A DNA stretch of 64,000 nucleotides from Atriophallophorus winterbourni (GCA_013407085.1 JACCGJ010010471.1:27522-91521), one strand, 5' to 3'; counted from the stretch's first letter, positions 12,301-24,456 are shown. Notes: a model not told the origin generated them from the letters alone. A program made the numbers and translations.

Positions 12301-12500
12301 AGGCTCATTGGAACGCCTTCCTTTTTAAAACACGTGTCCGGTAATCGCGTCTCTTGCAGGGCAGCCACGTCGACATTCAGTCTCTTTAACTCATTGTTAA
12401 TCACAGCAGATTTTCTTACGCATCTGATATTCAAGTCATCGTCATCAAATCTAGGAAGCATGGACCGGACGTTCCAGGTTCCCAGTTTCAGAAATGACAT
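9343..12500 (-). pseudogene. Endonuclease/reverse transcriptase ORF of RTE-like element
   Basis: Open blocks in order are 12500-12258 (endonuclease start, GTWNVRSM ... ALQETRLP) and 11493-10564 (309 codons). The latter runs from the linker to the palm, with GDDGIPPELIK, IITLFKSKGD, NYRG, QCGFCKGRSTVDMIF and a DLTKAFD palm motif. Block 10537-9992 holds GVKQGCVLAPTLFG, LLFADDAAF and TYLGSTI. Block 9961-9611 has YGSETWTT ... LRSIRRILNISW and 9585-9343 the zinc-finger-like tail. At about 9992 a TGG codon seen in the relative at 38060-40187 is TAG here, splitting the thumb. The middle of the endonuclease (12257-11494) is degraded. Confidence 0.82.
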
Positions 12501-12544
12501 TTGTTTTTTAGTAGTTGGTTTCGTTGGTGCGGAAAAAACAGTCT

Positions 12545-13325
12545 GCTTGTCGGTTAATTCCTAATCCCCATGCACCCACTGAGGATAGCAGACCGTGGCA
12601 AGACGGCACCATATTGGCTGGGGGCTGCCCAACGTGAGGCGGGCGGTAGCCGTCCAATGAGACCTGAAAGTCTCTCCCACCGTCGGAAGCAGCCCTAGGC
12701 GCTGAGGTCTACGCCAATCAAGCCATAGCTGGTATGTGCTGCTTCGCGTGTTATTATCCCCAGAAGCGGAATGGAGTGTCCTCTCCATTTGTGCGTTGTG
12801 ATGTACGCCAGGGCAGTTCAAAGTGGAGAACTAGCTGTTTCCCACGCAGCAAGTGCTCCCTCTCCACGGCACCACCGGAACCAAAGGAACAGCTAGGCTG
12901 ATACGTTTGGATAACGATGCCGTCGCAGAAGTTGGCAGGGCGAAGTTGTATAAAACTTCGGACTGCCTAACGGGACTCCGGCTCCGGATGTTTCCTCTAG
13001 GTTGACTCATGAAGCGTCTTCCATGATTGGATGTAGCCACAAGACAGTGGAGGTTTGAGATAAGGGTTTTCCTTCCCCCAGGTGGACCGTCTTCATGGAA
13101 TTACGAGCTCCACCTGCCCAAAGCATGCTGGTTTTGAGGCGCCAGTCAGCCGCCTTCGCCCTTTCTCCTGTCAGTAGAAGCAGTTCCGCCGGGTCACACA
13201 GGACCACGCGTGCAGGCCAGGAGCTGGACTTGGTTGTCAGAGGCTATATGAGACGCGTGCCATTAGAGCATTTTTGGAATTGGGAGCTTATCCCCAAAAC
13301 CGCCCTGGCTTTGACAACCGGCTAG
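12545..13325 (-). other. 5' region of RTE-like element
   Basis: This is GC-richer than its surroundings and lies just upstream of the endonuclease start on the minus strand. Short open frames (13207-13007, 12821-12561) show no known domain. It is probably the untranslated, promoter-bearing 5' end of the element, but no promoter motif could be picked out with confidence. Confidence 0.5.
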
Positions 13326-13326
13326 G

Positions 13327-13332
13327 TATATA

Positions 13333-13407
<75 letters not shown>
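13327..13407. repeat. (TA)n microsatellite
   Basis: About 80 bp of nearly pure TA dinucleotides lie directly at the 5' end of the RTE-like element and are followed by a CR1-like fragment. Confidence 0.95.
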
Positions 13408-13409
<2 letters not shown>

Positions 13410-13632
13410 AAAATCAATGAGACCATGATAGTTTATTAACAGTTAGGGGCGAAATTCGGATTACTTCTCATATAATTGTCAGGTTTCGATTTGAATCTAG
13501 ATAAACTGTTTGAGCATACCAAATCGGTGGGTAGGGAATTCCAAACAAAGCATACACCTACCGAATAAAATTACCTGCTGCAGTTCCGTCTGAAATGTGG
13601 TATTTCCAACTTGCAACCATGGCCACGGCTGT
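13408..13632 (-). mobile_element. CR1-like fragment (RT C-terminus and 3' UTR)
   Basis: This matches 18300-18532 almost base for base and encodes, on the minus strand, the C-terminal block from about SWKYHI through WNSLP to the stop. It is cut at its 5' end at 'ATGGCCACGGCTG', where the duplicated non-coding segment begins. Confidence 0.75.
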
Positions 13633-14393
13633 ATACATGGAACTGTAACGAAATCTATTCAAAGCATAATGAAGCAATATTGGTGAACTCAATCCTTTTG
13701 AAAATGTATTCATCTCCACGGAATATCGCATGGCAAACAAAATGTCAAACATAGATTCATAATCATACACATGATCTCTGTACTATTGTCAACTGCGTAA
13801 GATCAGCAATCTACGATAATGAGGATTCCTTCGGCAAGAGCGATTAAAATGGAATCCTGAATTCAATCAAATGATGTACCCTCCAGTAATGATAACCTTT
13901 TTCATTTAAGATGTTTTCCATTGCTCACTATACTACATGGCTCAACGTGGCAGGGCAGCAAATTGCAGAGTCAGATCCACGAGTGTCTTAGTGAATTAGT
14001 GAAATGTTATACTTTATTCACACGTTTAAAGCTTTCCCACATAGCTTCAGTTGAATGAAATATTCAAATGAATTTCTGAGCTGCTGGTGACAGTAATTAT
14101 TATATTAATATGCTATAATATACCTTCACTATCAAGCAGTTGAGACCCAATCTACAGAGTGTGAAGCTGTAAAATTTAAATTTTCATCAAGGCCTCAAAG
14201 TTAAATTTTCAATTATCATTTTTTCACTATTTCAAGGCATGCGGATGCTGATCGTAATATCACTAACTCTTGTACCTCATATTCAGACGCAATACGTGTT
14301 ATCAACTTTTGATTTTCTCGAACCAAAAAAAGAAATTCATTTCGGTGAGAATCAATCGCTAGGTTACCTTTGGAATTTGACCCTCTGTGGTTC
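13633..14393. repeat. Duplicated non-coding segment, copy 2 (partner 7858-8630)
   Basis: Second copy of the roughly 760-bp segment. At its right end, 'TTCAAAGTGATTCAAATCG' replaces the continuation seen in copy 1 and looks like a remnant of a CR1-like tail repeat on the minus strand. Confidence 0.75.
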
Positions 14394-16189
14394 AAAGTGA
14401 TTCAAATCGTTAATAACCACCCTTCTCTCTTATCTCTACGGATACCTTGTGTTAAGCATAGTAGTCATCGAACAGATAAAATGATGATGGATGCGCGTTT
14501 TCATTGATTTGACGTTTTCTCTGGTTCTACAAAACTGTAATCTAATGTGTATGGACAATAATATCGATTCATATAAAACGGATGATCCTTCAAATTCAAA
14601 TGTCTAATTTGAATGCCAAATTACCCGCAGTTATACCAGGCATATTTACATTTGCTAGACATCGCCCTCTTTAGACTGTCACCTGTCAGTAGGTTTTGAG
14701 GTTCTATTGACCGGAAAATGGATTAAGCTTGTTAAATGTTTGTTAGCAGAGCCTACGTTGGATTATATATATACGAAAAACCTGTTCGAGAATCGAATGA
14801 TATGCTTTCTAATTTGAAGTTTAACCGAATTGCTGAGAGTTGTGTCTATGTCTTCGAGAAGGATTACGGTATAATCTAAATATACATAGGAAAATCACTG
14901 TTAAAATTTGTGCCGCACAAAAGATAAACGGAAATCGCACATTTTCTTGTATGATAACGACATTTTGCGGAATATTTTCCTTCACTTAGTTTTTGGTTTC
15001 ACGTGCATAATATTTCAAATGAGTCTATTGATACGTCAGCGTATTGTAGCACTACGTACGGTCGATTTAGATACTGTTCAAGGTTAGTGGTCACGAATTC
15101 CGATCACGCCAACCTGAGATGTTTCGCTACTCACGTGATCAGCTCACGTGCCTCAAGCGTGACACCATTACGACATTCTCGACTTACTATGATCAAGCGT
15201 GGTTGGAATTGTTTCGATAGTTTTCGAATTTCGCAATGCGTGCTTTAGATTTGTTGGCTACTGGTACATCAACAGTATTCAGGACGAAACATTGGATTGA
15301 TAATGATTGAATTAGGGTACAGGTTCTGCAAGTTCAAGTGAAGTAGATATTTTGTGGGATGTTTTCCACAACCGAGACACCGCGGTACCAGCTGATGCTA
15401 ATTTTAACCTGCATACGGTCGAGCGACAGAACAGGGTGATTTGGTTCAATGATATTTTGGTTCTACAACTAATATAGAAAAACTAATGAACATGGTTAAA
15501 CTAAAAAGAACATCGTCCGTTTTAAGCCAACAGTTGTAATCAAGTTTTAAACTGCCTCTCCTATCGATATATTCACTTTATATCGCTATCGCATCCAAAA
15601 GCAGAGGCCAGAACTTGGCAATTCGGTTCCATTTTCCAATTGAAAGTTTAATCAAAATTCGCTAAAGCTTGAAACATCAATCTCCTGTGAATTTTGCTCT
15701 CTCTCTCGTGTACTTTCTTCCAATCTACCTATTTCTGATGCAGTATTTTTCATTGCTGTCTATGATGTCAACAGCCCCGGGGCCAATGACCATCTGTAGG
15801 GTTTGTATGAATGCTCAATCGTTTACATTTGCCCCGTTGCTAAGCTACACACAATAACAAAGTGAATCATCCGTTTTGGTGACTGTACTAATCCATACAC
15901 ACTGGTCTCCGGAAAACAAGGAACGACATTATTATTTATCTTGACAATTATTATTTCGAAGCATGTGAATCGTGGTAGCAATCACGTTTTTTTCCAAACA
16001 GCATAGAGCCAGTCGCGTGGTGTGTGATGAGAAAAGGGAATATTAACATTACTATGACTTTGCTCCTGACAAAGTATACTAACGTTTTGTTAAAATGATA
16101 ACGTCAAAACTTAATTAGCTTACCATTTCTTAAATTCTCATACAAATACGGATACCCGAATATCATGAGGAGATCCATCTAGCAGCCTA
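14394..16189. other. Non-coding stretch, nothing recognised
   Basis: About 1.8 kb without a supportable gene or a repeat match within the window. The open frames at 15003-15248 and 15669-15857 are short and have no recognisable motifs. Confidence 0.4.
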
Positions 16190-16925
16190 TTCAAAGTAAT
16201 CCAAAGTAATTCAAAGTTATAATGGTCTAAAAAGCAAATATTTTGCAGTCACTATAGATTCAAAATATCGAGAATGTATAACGATAACAAAGCTGTTTTG
16301 TCAATATGGAAAGTCATCTTATGTACTGAGGTGCGAGGTTGGATTTGGTCAACCTTCGGCTTTGAACATGCTCAGGCTTTATGCAACAAAGAAGAACCTT
16401 CAACAATTCGATCTATAGCGTGGAATAATTAACTTATATCCCTGCGATCTGCATACACGTGCTTCTTGCCGATGAAACAGGTGTTCAAGTAGGTGATCCA
16501 TTGTATGCAGAATGTTGAACAGCAGGATCAAATCACCGCTGACACGAAGGTACGAAAAGTCAAACAGGTTCAGAGTTGCAATCTTCTCCTTGTATAACCC
16601 GGTTACTAGTTTTGTTGCGCGGTGGTATACAGATTACAGCAAGGCCATGTTATTCTGTATCCATGGGGACCATGCTTGAACAGTGTACACCATTGTTGAC
16701 CGGATATAGGTGTTAATTATCCCTAGGATTACCTGCTTTGTGAAACTACCGAAGATCCTTCCAAATAGTGTCAAGGTTTGGCAGTACGTTTTGTATACAA
16801 CAGAATACTGCCGTGAAGATTTGAAGTTACTGCTAATCCACAGGCCCAGGTCTTTCTCTTCCGAAACCCGTGAAACGGACATTCAGATGTGAACGATATG
16901 TAACCGAAGCTCCGCCATCCATATT
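16190..16925 (-). mobile_element. CR1-like fragment (RT thumb to 3' tail)
   Basis: Minus-strand frame 16882-16634 encodes SEEKDLGLWISSNFK, GIINTYIR and VQAWSPWIQ, the region following the RT catalytic core. The tail repeats TTCAAAGTAA, TCCAAAGTAA, TTCAAAGTTA at about 16190-16219 mark the 3' end. It is 5'-truncated at about 16925 and interrupted by stops. Confidence 0.75.
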
Positions 16926-17331
16926 TATAAAGATAATTAACAGATGATATTCCGAGTTTTTTTCCTGATAAAGCTTACAAATAGTTGCTAAATGTTTTAT
17001 TGTAATTTACAATGACACGATCATTGAAAGGTTGCGTAATATATGAGAATCCAATGTTTAATTTCTATGGGCTAAAATTTGAGGTGGTAACTAGAGTTAC
17101 AGTCAGTAGACAAAGGGTTAAAGTGGATTTGTCATAGAAACCAATCTCAGCGTCTTACGTTTCTAGGTTAACTGCTATCTAGATACGAGAATTAAATCCC
17201 TGGCGAAGCCATTTTCTAATGTCGTGGTGGAAGTAATAATCTGATTGATCAATAAAGTAATAATGTCTGGTCTGAAGAAATATAATACCGTCAATATGAC
17301 AGTACAATTCCTAAATTTTATCGTGGTATTT
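16926..17331. other. Non-coding spacer
   Basis: AT-rich sequence with no recognised feature. Confidence 0.35.
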
Positions 17332-17452
17332 CAAGGTAATTCAAGATTTTTAATGGACTAAAATGCAACAAGCTTAACAATAACCATAGGATGCTAAAAA
17401 TTTAAATGTAAGTGTACAGGAATTGAATTAGGCAGTATATAAGTTTGCTTCC
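17332..17452 (-). mobile_element. CR1-like 3' UTR-only fragment
   Basis: About 120 bp match the 3' UTR and tail of the element at 1782-5865 (compare 1780-1890), including 'GCAACAAGCTTAACAATAACC'. This is a severely 5'-truncated insertion with no coding sequence. Confidence 0.65.
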
Positions 17453-17454
17453 GT

Positions 17455-18194
17455 AACAAATTTCTTACGAGTTACCCAAGACACTTTATAGCTAATAATT
17501 TCTTAGTTCTACTCCGGATAACTAACTAGTTGTTGTGGTTGCAGTTGTGTGGTATAAAACTCGAGTTTTCGTCAAACTTCGAATCCATATAATTAGGGAA
17601 TGTATTGTAATATGAGCCCGAATCCATGAAGAAGAAGAATTTTTGCATCCTGAAGACTGTTATTTAAGGATTAAAATTGTATTTTCCTGAATACTGTTGT
17701 CTGTTCGCTCACTCGTTCGGCACTATATACATAATCAAATAAAGGCACCGCTTGGTCACTCTTTCCCAGTGGTGACAGGTATTTTATATCTTCTACCGCT
17801 GTTGCTTCAAGCGTAAAGACGATGTCAAGGGTTGAAGGTTGGTCAGGACGCCGTCTGCAAGTTGGCTGGTCAACGTGGTAGTGCGGTGAAGCAATTTCGA
17901 TATCCCCCTTGAATTTATGTTCAAACGAATGCAGTGAGTGTTCACTTGGTGCTATGGAGGGAACACGCTTAGGCACGCTTAGTCTTGTCTGGTGGAAGTT
18001 TTGCGCGGTACGATTTCCAGTTTGAATTGATAGCGAAAGCCATGTAGGTCGTTAGAAAAGTGATCTTCAGAGGACTGAACCCATCGCCTTTGTAGTAGGA
18101 GGATTTAGGTATTCTAAGAGTGTCTACAACAATTGAGTTACGAGATCCATTGGCATCTGCAATGTATAACCATTGCTTCAGATCATGTTGCTTT
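17455..18194 (-). mobile_element. CR1-like fragment joining ORF1 end to endonuclease end
   Basis: Minus-strand blocks: 18194-18000 encodes DTLRIPKSSYYKGDGFSPLK, the C-terminal part of ORF1. Block 17976-17671 encodes RPDQPSTLDIVFT and PLGKSDQAV, the end of the endonuclease. The first half of the endonuclease between them is missing, an internal deletion. The stretch 17455-17756 is matched in inverted orientation by 22905-23205, a second copy of the same subfamily. Confidence 0.65.
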
Positions 18195-21128
18195 GATTCA
18201 AGATTCAAGATTCGAGATTCAAGATTTATGGTTGAAAAAGCAATTAACTTTACAATAACCACAGGGTAGAAATATAGGTACAAATGTATATATATAAGTA
18301 TAAATAAAATTAAATCAATGGGACGATGATAGCTTATTAATAGTTTGGGGAAAAATTCGGATTAGCCCTCATATAATCGTCAAGTTTTGATTTGAATATA
18401 GATAAACTGTTTGAGCTCACCAAGTCGGAAGGTAGGGAATTCCAAGCAAAGCACACACGTACCGAATAAAAATACCTGCGGCAGTTGCGTTTGGAATGTG
18501 GTATTTCCAACTTGCAACCATGGCCACGGCTGTTGCTGGAAGTTCGGAGGTGGAATAATATATTCAGGGGGTGGGAAACAGTAGTGAGTATTTTGTATGC
18601 TAGAATGAGATCACCTCGCATTCTCCTTTGTGCAAGTGTCCTCATTTCCAATCGTCTGAGTCGCTTGGCGAATGGCATATTTTCGAGACCAATGACAAGC
18701 TTAGAAGCTCTCCGGTATATGCGATCCAGGAGTAAGATGTCTTTTTGGAGCCATGGTGTCCAGGCTTGTGCGGCATAATCTAGAACCGGGTGTATATATG
18801 TATTCATCATGAGAGGAAAACACCCCGGGGAAAACGTCCAAATATCCGCCGTAACATGCCGAGTAGCCGAGGCGCGCTTTTGTAAACGGTTTCACATTGT
18901 AGACCATTTTTCAAACTGCAGCAAATCCAGACACCGAGGTCCTTTTCTTATTCGGTGTACTCCAGGTTTATGTCGCCGAGCTTGTATGGATAGGAAAAGC
19001 CAAGCTCACGACCAATCTGAATCATCTTCGACTTTTGCATATTCAATGACAGTTTATTTTCAGATGACCAGTTTAACAAAGCACTCAAATCGTTTTGCAG
19101 CAAGATACAATCGTCTGCATTTCTGATTTGCCTCCATACTTTTATATCGTCAGCAAACAAAACCATCTTACTATCATTTAGTTGTGGTATATCGTTCATA
19201 TAGACTAGAAACAGTATTGGTCAAAGCACTGAGCCTTGTGGAACTCCGCTAGTGGCATCGATGTTCTTCGATAATAGGCCGTCCACACGAACTCGGATGT
19301 GTCTGTTCCTATAGTCTTCCAACAACACCATGTTTCTTTAGCTTGTTCAAGAGTAAATTGTGATCAACTCTGTCGAACGCTTTAGAAATGTCCAGGTAAC
19401 ACGCATGAATACAGCCCCCCGCTTCTACAATCCTCGTCCAATCGTCTAAGCTTGTCAGCAAATTTGTTAGACAAGAGCGATTTCTGCGAAATCCATGTTG
19501 GGCAACTGCTAAAAGTTGATTCGTTTCCAGATGTCGCACGATTTCTGCGGTTATTATTCGCTCAAAAACTTTTGATACCGAAGACAGCAAAGTCACCGGC
19601 CTGTAATTTTTAACATCAGAACGGCAACCACCTTTGTAAATGGGTATTGTTTGTCCCAGTTTCCAGTCTTGTGGCACTACGCCAGCTTGGAGCAAATTAT
19701 TAAACATGTAAGATAGAGGTTCAGATAGCTGCGCATGACAAGTTTTGAGCAGCTTTGGAGTTATCTCGCTGGTCCTGGAGATTTCTTTACGTTTAATTTT
19801 CGTAAGTGCTGTGCTACCACCATCGGAGTAATCAATACTTCACTCAAGGTCGGTCGGTCAAGTCGAACGATTGGTTCCTGATCAGGCACTATGGATTTCG
19901 GCGCAAAAACTCCGTCATAAAAGTCTGCTAACAGGTCAGCGGTCTGATTTATGGATTCTGTGAAGCTAGGCGAAGTTTTTAGGGCAAAGACTCCTGGTTT
20001 AATATTTGTTCTATCGTTTACAAGTCTATACAAGAGCTTCGGATTCTGGTGCATCTGAGAAACCAATTGTGATTGGAACGCTTGTTTATCATCTCGAATT
20101 AAGCTGATAACTTTGTTTCGCAGTCGTGTAAATTGTGCCCAAGAATCAGCTGTGTTGGTAGCCTTGTGAAACTCCCACGCTACTGCCCTTTGTTTCATCC
20201 ACTTTTTAGTCCTGTTTCGTAGTAAAAATTTATTTCGTTGAGACATTTTCTTCAAAGCAAACATTGAATGTTCCTCCAATATAGATTTGAGGTGCTGTAA
20301 GAGAGATCGCCAATGACTATCCGGATCGGAGTAATCCAGTTGTGCGAACTAGTGCTTTGTAACTCGGCACACAGCGCACGGTAGTTCACCATTCTGACGC
20401 ATTTTTCTCGTCACTATTGCGCCTAGCGCTACAAACGTACTCGAATTCTAGGACAACGTGATCGCTTCGTCCGATCGGCGGTTTATAAACGATAATCTCA
20501 ACAGCTAAGGGATCTGATGTAAGTATAAGGTCCAAGGTAGACGGCTGGTCTAATCCCCTTATACGAGTAAATCCAAAAACGTAGTTATAAAGGGATGCGT
20601 AATCCAAAACGGCTCGAAGTTCATTTTCAAGTGTCTCTAATGGATGATCATTCCGGCTATAGAGCTGGGGAAAGTTGAAATCCCCCATTATTAATATTTT
20701 AGTATTGTATCGCGTTGTTACATAGCGCAAAGCATTAATAAGTTTATTGTTTAGGTTCCGATGCTGATACTACATCAACATTTTCGGTGACACCGAGGAA
20801 AATTAAACTACGTGTATTAGGCTGGTCTCGACAAGTGGAATGACCTTTTCCTTCCCACCAGGGTATGTCGGCTTGGATGCGTTAGGTCAAACCGGGACAA
20901 GAACTGAGTAGATACGCTTTGAGGATGACTTCTTCCATTACAGATTTGGTTAGCAATCTCACACTTAATAGGCACGCCCACTCTACGTGTGGGGAGCTTT
21001 TACGCCGAGTTGAGCGCTTCATCGAAGTAGGTACTAAGGATTTCAAACCCATTTGTGTGCAGAGCTCAGTCCATTACTTGAGCTCATGTGTTTGTCTTGT
21101 TGAAAATAGTGTAACTGTCGACTCCGGT
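18195..21128 (-). mobile_element. CR1-like retrotransposon with internal deletion
   Basis: Minus-strand element ending in the tail (TTCAAGATTC)n at 18195-18226. ORF2 blocks run from 20730 to 18337. Upstream of the endonuclease end the sequence jumps directly to ORF1 (20760-21128, with DIPWWEG and SLIFLGV). The ORF1 C-terminus and the endonuclease N-terminus are therefore deleted. The RT blocks are closely related to those of the element at 1782-5865 but form another subfamily with a different tail. Confidence 0.8.
18337..20730 (-). pseudogene. ORF2 (endonuclease C-half plus reverse transcriptase), broken
   Basis: Block 20730-20386 has LIMGDFNFP, STLDLILTS and GRSDHVV from the endonuclease. 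Block 20279-19761 has the linker (RTRKWMKQRAVAW, NPKLLYRLVNDR) and the finger start KKSPGPA. Block 19707-19309 has PIYKGGCRSDVKNYRPVTLL, QHGFRRNRSCLTNLL and DISKAFDRVDH. Block 19199-18948 has FADDIKVW. Blocks 18907-18701 and 18810-18337 have NTYIHPVLDYAAQAWTPW and the WNSLPSDLV C-terminus. At least four frame changes separate them. Confidence 0.85.
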
Positions 21129-22225
21129 ACATAAGTGAATTTGGAAGTAACCATGCGAAATTGCCGAGTAGGGTCAGATTGTAAATTTCCCGTGCAGACG
21201 GCGGGCGATATACTACTCCCAAAACACATTCTTCGCCGTTAGCTAATCTGACTGAGCACCAGAGTTCATCCCGTAGCAAGATGACTAGATCGGTGATCTC
21301 ACGGCACAGAAGGTTTTGGCTATAATACAAAGCTACTTCTCCTTCACTCGTTTCACGGTCATGGCGAATAAATGGCATGCCTGGTAGTTCTAGTTCACTA
21401 TTTTTGTTGAGTCTATAGCCACGTTTCCGTAACTGCGATGATGTCTGGTGAAAATGCCAGAAAAACGACATGCAGTTCACCGATTTTGTTGCCCAGACAT
21501 TATGCTTTGATGTAGAGGCATTTTATAGTAGATCTTCTCAACAAGGATGGGGTGTGGGAAATGGGGCTAGCGGAGTGTAGCATATCTGTTAGGCCGACAC
21601 CTCCAGAGTCGGATTCGAGGGTTTTTGCTTGCAAGGATGAATGATCGTTTTGAGGTTGTACTGTTGTAATACAGTAATCTATAGAGTCAGCCGCGTTTGT
21701 TTCTGACACGTCAAATTCTGATTAACTTGGTGGTGTTTCTATTGGACGCTGTGTTGCGTCTATCTGTCCAATATGAAGTTTCTATTTGATTAGTCTAAGT
21801 TCTCGTGGCATTAGTCTACAGCCACTTTCCCAGCGAGTTTTGACCTTGTCCAACACATCTACACGCAAGAACATTTTTAACGGACTTAGGACCGATGCCA
21901 ATATAATTAATAGATATTAGATGCGGAATGTGTCCGTCAGAACTACGTCATGCAAGCCAAGAATATCACTGAGGAATCTCCATTGTAGGTGATCGTGTTT
22001 GCGCTGCACTGCTTTACCAGTTGCTTCATCAGCTTCTGGGACTCCCAAAAGTATTAAACTTCGATCATCCCTCTGCTTCGTTTGGGCTTGTTGTTGAGGT
22101 TTTAGAGCCCTTTCCCACCAGGGCACATAAGCGAAAATCCTTGCCGTGGTCTCCAAACCCTCCCTACGCAGGAGGCAGTTGACCGTGATTTTGAGCAGTC
22201 TTGGCTGGTCCAGTTTTGCTGTGTT
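21129..22225 (-). mobile_element. CR1-like fragment (ORF1 and endonuclease start)
   Basis: Minus strand. ORF1 pieces at 22156-21500 include VPWWERA and RSLILLGVPEADEA. The endonuclease start at 21480-21129 includes SELELPGMPFIRHDRET and VYRPPSA. It is very similar to the corresponding part of the 1782-5865 element. It stops abruptly at about 21129, where ORF1 of the neighbouring element begins, so one element probably broke the other. Confidence 0.75.
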
Positions 22226-22904
22226 TAATGGAGGGTGAAAAATTTCACATTAAAAATTTATCCATTTGAATTTAAATGATCGTCTTATCATTCATCTCAA
22301 TCATACACACACCACGTGTGATGGAAATACATACAAATATGCAATTTTGTTTCAAGCCTATGAGTTTAACCCTATCCACATGTGTGTGAGTACGTGTAGT
22401 TGAACAAGTTGGTCTTGCCAACCCTATCACACAGTGGCTTACAAGTTCAAACCCTTCAATTTCAATGTAATTAAGGGTGTGTATGTCATTGCGAATTATG
22501 ATATTGTGTGGTTAAAGTTTTGCTCATGGTTTCAGCCGTTTTGTTGTCGCCACAGAAGTCTTCGATTTGATCGGCGAGCCATTCGGATCGCACATCTACC
22601 ACATCCATCCATAACTCCTGTTGCAGTTACGTCAAATCATTTTAAATACGTTTGTGCATGATTCGTTTATCAATGGTCGTTATCATTTTAGCTATCCTCC
22701 ATATGATTTCAGAAGTTTTATGACTGCTATGGTTGGTATACCAGCCAATTTAGATGTTTCATTTGGTTATAAATACTAGAATTCGACACGAATCTTGTGG
22801 TTTGAACTGAATAACAAGCGCAACTTGTTTACCATTCTTCCACTGTTTCAAGCGCACGCAAACAGTACAAAAACGGTCGTGGGGTGATGGAAATGCATGC
22901 AAAC
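22226..22904. other. Non-coding stretch
   Basis: No gene or repeat match recognised. The frame at 22434-22661 has no motif and is probably chance. Confidence 0.35.
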
Positions 22905-23720
22905 GGTGCTTGACTTTGATTATGTATGTAGTGCCGAACGATTGAGCGAACATAAATAGTCTTCAGGAAGATACAATTTCAATCCCTAAATATCAGTCTC
23001 CAGGATGCACACATTCAAGAGTTTTGATTTCATGGATTCTGGCTCATATTACAATACATTTCTAAATTATTCTAATTCGGCGTTTGACGAAATCTCGAGT
23101 TTTATACCATACAACTGCAACCACAAATACCAGTTTGTTATCCGGAGTTGAACTGAGAAATTATTAGCAATAAAGAGAGAGTATTGGGTAACTCATAAGA
23201 ATTATGGTACGTAAGTAACTTGGAATCGACTCTGTGAGATAAGGAATCACGTCACAACTCTTGTAAGATAAGATCGCATGCAGTTCCAATGGAACACTCT
23301 CAAAAAAAGGGAAAAGAATCCAGAGTTTCTCTACAAGATAGTATGTGAGCGATAAAGAATCAAACCAGGCATATTCTCTGTACAAACCCCTTAAGGGATT
23401 GACTCACTCCGCCTAAGTTACCGCCGATGTTTTAGCAACGACTTATTCACTTGTCTTCAATCCTAAGCGTTGTATCCCATATGAAGTTTTTTTCCAAATT
23501 TGCCTCGTTTGGAATAATTAAGTGAAATGACTGTCAATGAATATATGGTTGGGCGGGAACTTTGTCAACTAAACGAAATGGAGTACCTGGTGCATACAAA
23601 ATTACCCCCGCCATACTTCGCAGGTGTCGCATTGCTTTGACTGCTCCTCTCACACGCTAATTCAGTCTCAGCCGACATGGAGGAAAATACCACCGCATTA
23701 GAAAGCAGGGATGATTTCTA
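22905..23720 (+). mobile_element. CR1-like fragment (endonuclease end, linker, RT start)
   Basis: Plus-strand decayed sequence: 22905-23205 is the inverted match of 17455-17756. Around 23290-23390 the translation gives NPEFLYKIVCER, a stop, then RIKPG, matching the linker NPKLLYRLVNDR.NIKPG. Around 23420-23480 it gives TADVLATTYSLVFNP, and 23655-23715 resembles the RT start repeated at 24493. No open frame remains. Confidence 0.6.
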
Positions 23721-24456
23721 TCTAGTCTAAATCATATTACCTAGTCACTAGCGATTTAAACTGCATCCGTGTACATGCGTTCAACGAATGAATGATTGTT
23801 ATGCCCCAGTACATCTACTTATCGATATCTTCACTCTGGTCAGGTAAAACCTAGAACCTGATTACTGACTGAGCGGCTCACTTATCATTGATCAACACTC
23901 GAGTCAATTTCACTGGCTATTTTTCAGATTTTCATAGGGTGATAGCAATTTTTCGGTTCATCGAAATTATATACATATAGTTTATTTATTGTCTTTATTT
24001 TCTCCTCGATTGTGAGCCTAGTTTTATGAAGGACTTCAAATGCTTAGAAAGACTGTAGTTGATTATGATTGTGAGCAGCGTACAAATCCAGTTTAGTGTC
24101 CACGTCTAATGAGCGTACAGAATATTATGGACAGATTAGTGCAGTTATGCTTGTGAAGTCAGCGAATTTCTCGTTTGCGTTTATGTCATAGACGCTCACG
24201 ATGGCATCCTGGTATAATCACGAATCATTTTCGACAACGTCGTGCTTGTCTTAGTGTTATTTTCGCTTTTTTCATAGTACGACTTAACAAAATTTCTTTA
24301 CTTAATATTCTACCTTAAATTTAACAACTTCAGTGCATTCACGAGTTTAAACTCTGACAGAAGCTACTGCACCTAGTAATACTATAGAGTCAGGTGGTGA
24401 GAATCGGATGATTTATTTCATGTGATAAATTCTAATGATATATCAAGTTTCGACAA
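23721..24456. other. Non-coding stretch between CR1-like fragments
   Basis: No homology to other parts of the window was seen. It may be an insertion between two related fragments. Confidence 0.35.

Larger units (their letters stand above)
9301..13325 (-). mobile_element. Near full-length RTE-like non-LTR retrotransposon
   Basis: Minus-strand element with a roughly 0.8 kb 5' region (13325-12545), an AP-endonuclease/RT ORF (12500-9343) and a short 3' end reading GGAGGCCACCAATTTT. A 5'-truncated relative lies on the plus strand at 38060-40187 and confirms the ORF and the 3' end. The C-terminus carries a zinc-finger-like CKRCGRDCSSRIELYSHSNSC block, as in many RTE-like proteins of animals. Clade is inferred from motif style (GTWNVRSM, GVKQGCVLAP, YLGSTI, YGSETW). 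Stops and frameshifts make it inactive. Confidence 0.82.

Noticed and set aside
12545..13325. Separate host gene or exons upstream of the RTE-like ORF
   Set aside because: It is contiguous with the element, ends at the (TA)n tract, and its short frames lack domains; more likely the element's 5' region.
14394..16189. Host exons in the 15003-15857 frames
   Set aside because: No domain, no convincing splice pattern and biased composition; left as non-coding.
22434..22661. Short plus-strand frame
   Set aside because: No motif and no neighbour context; likely chance.
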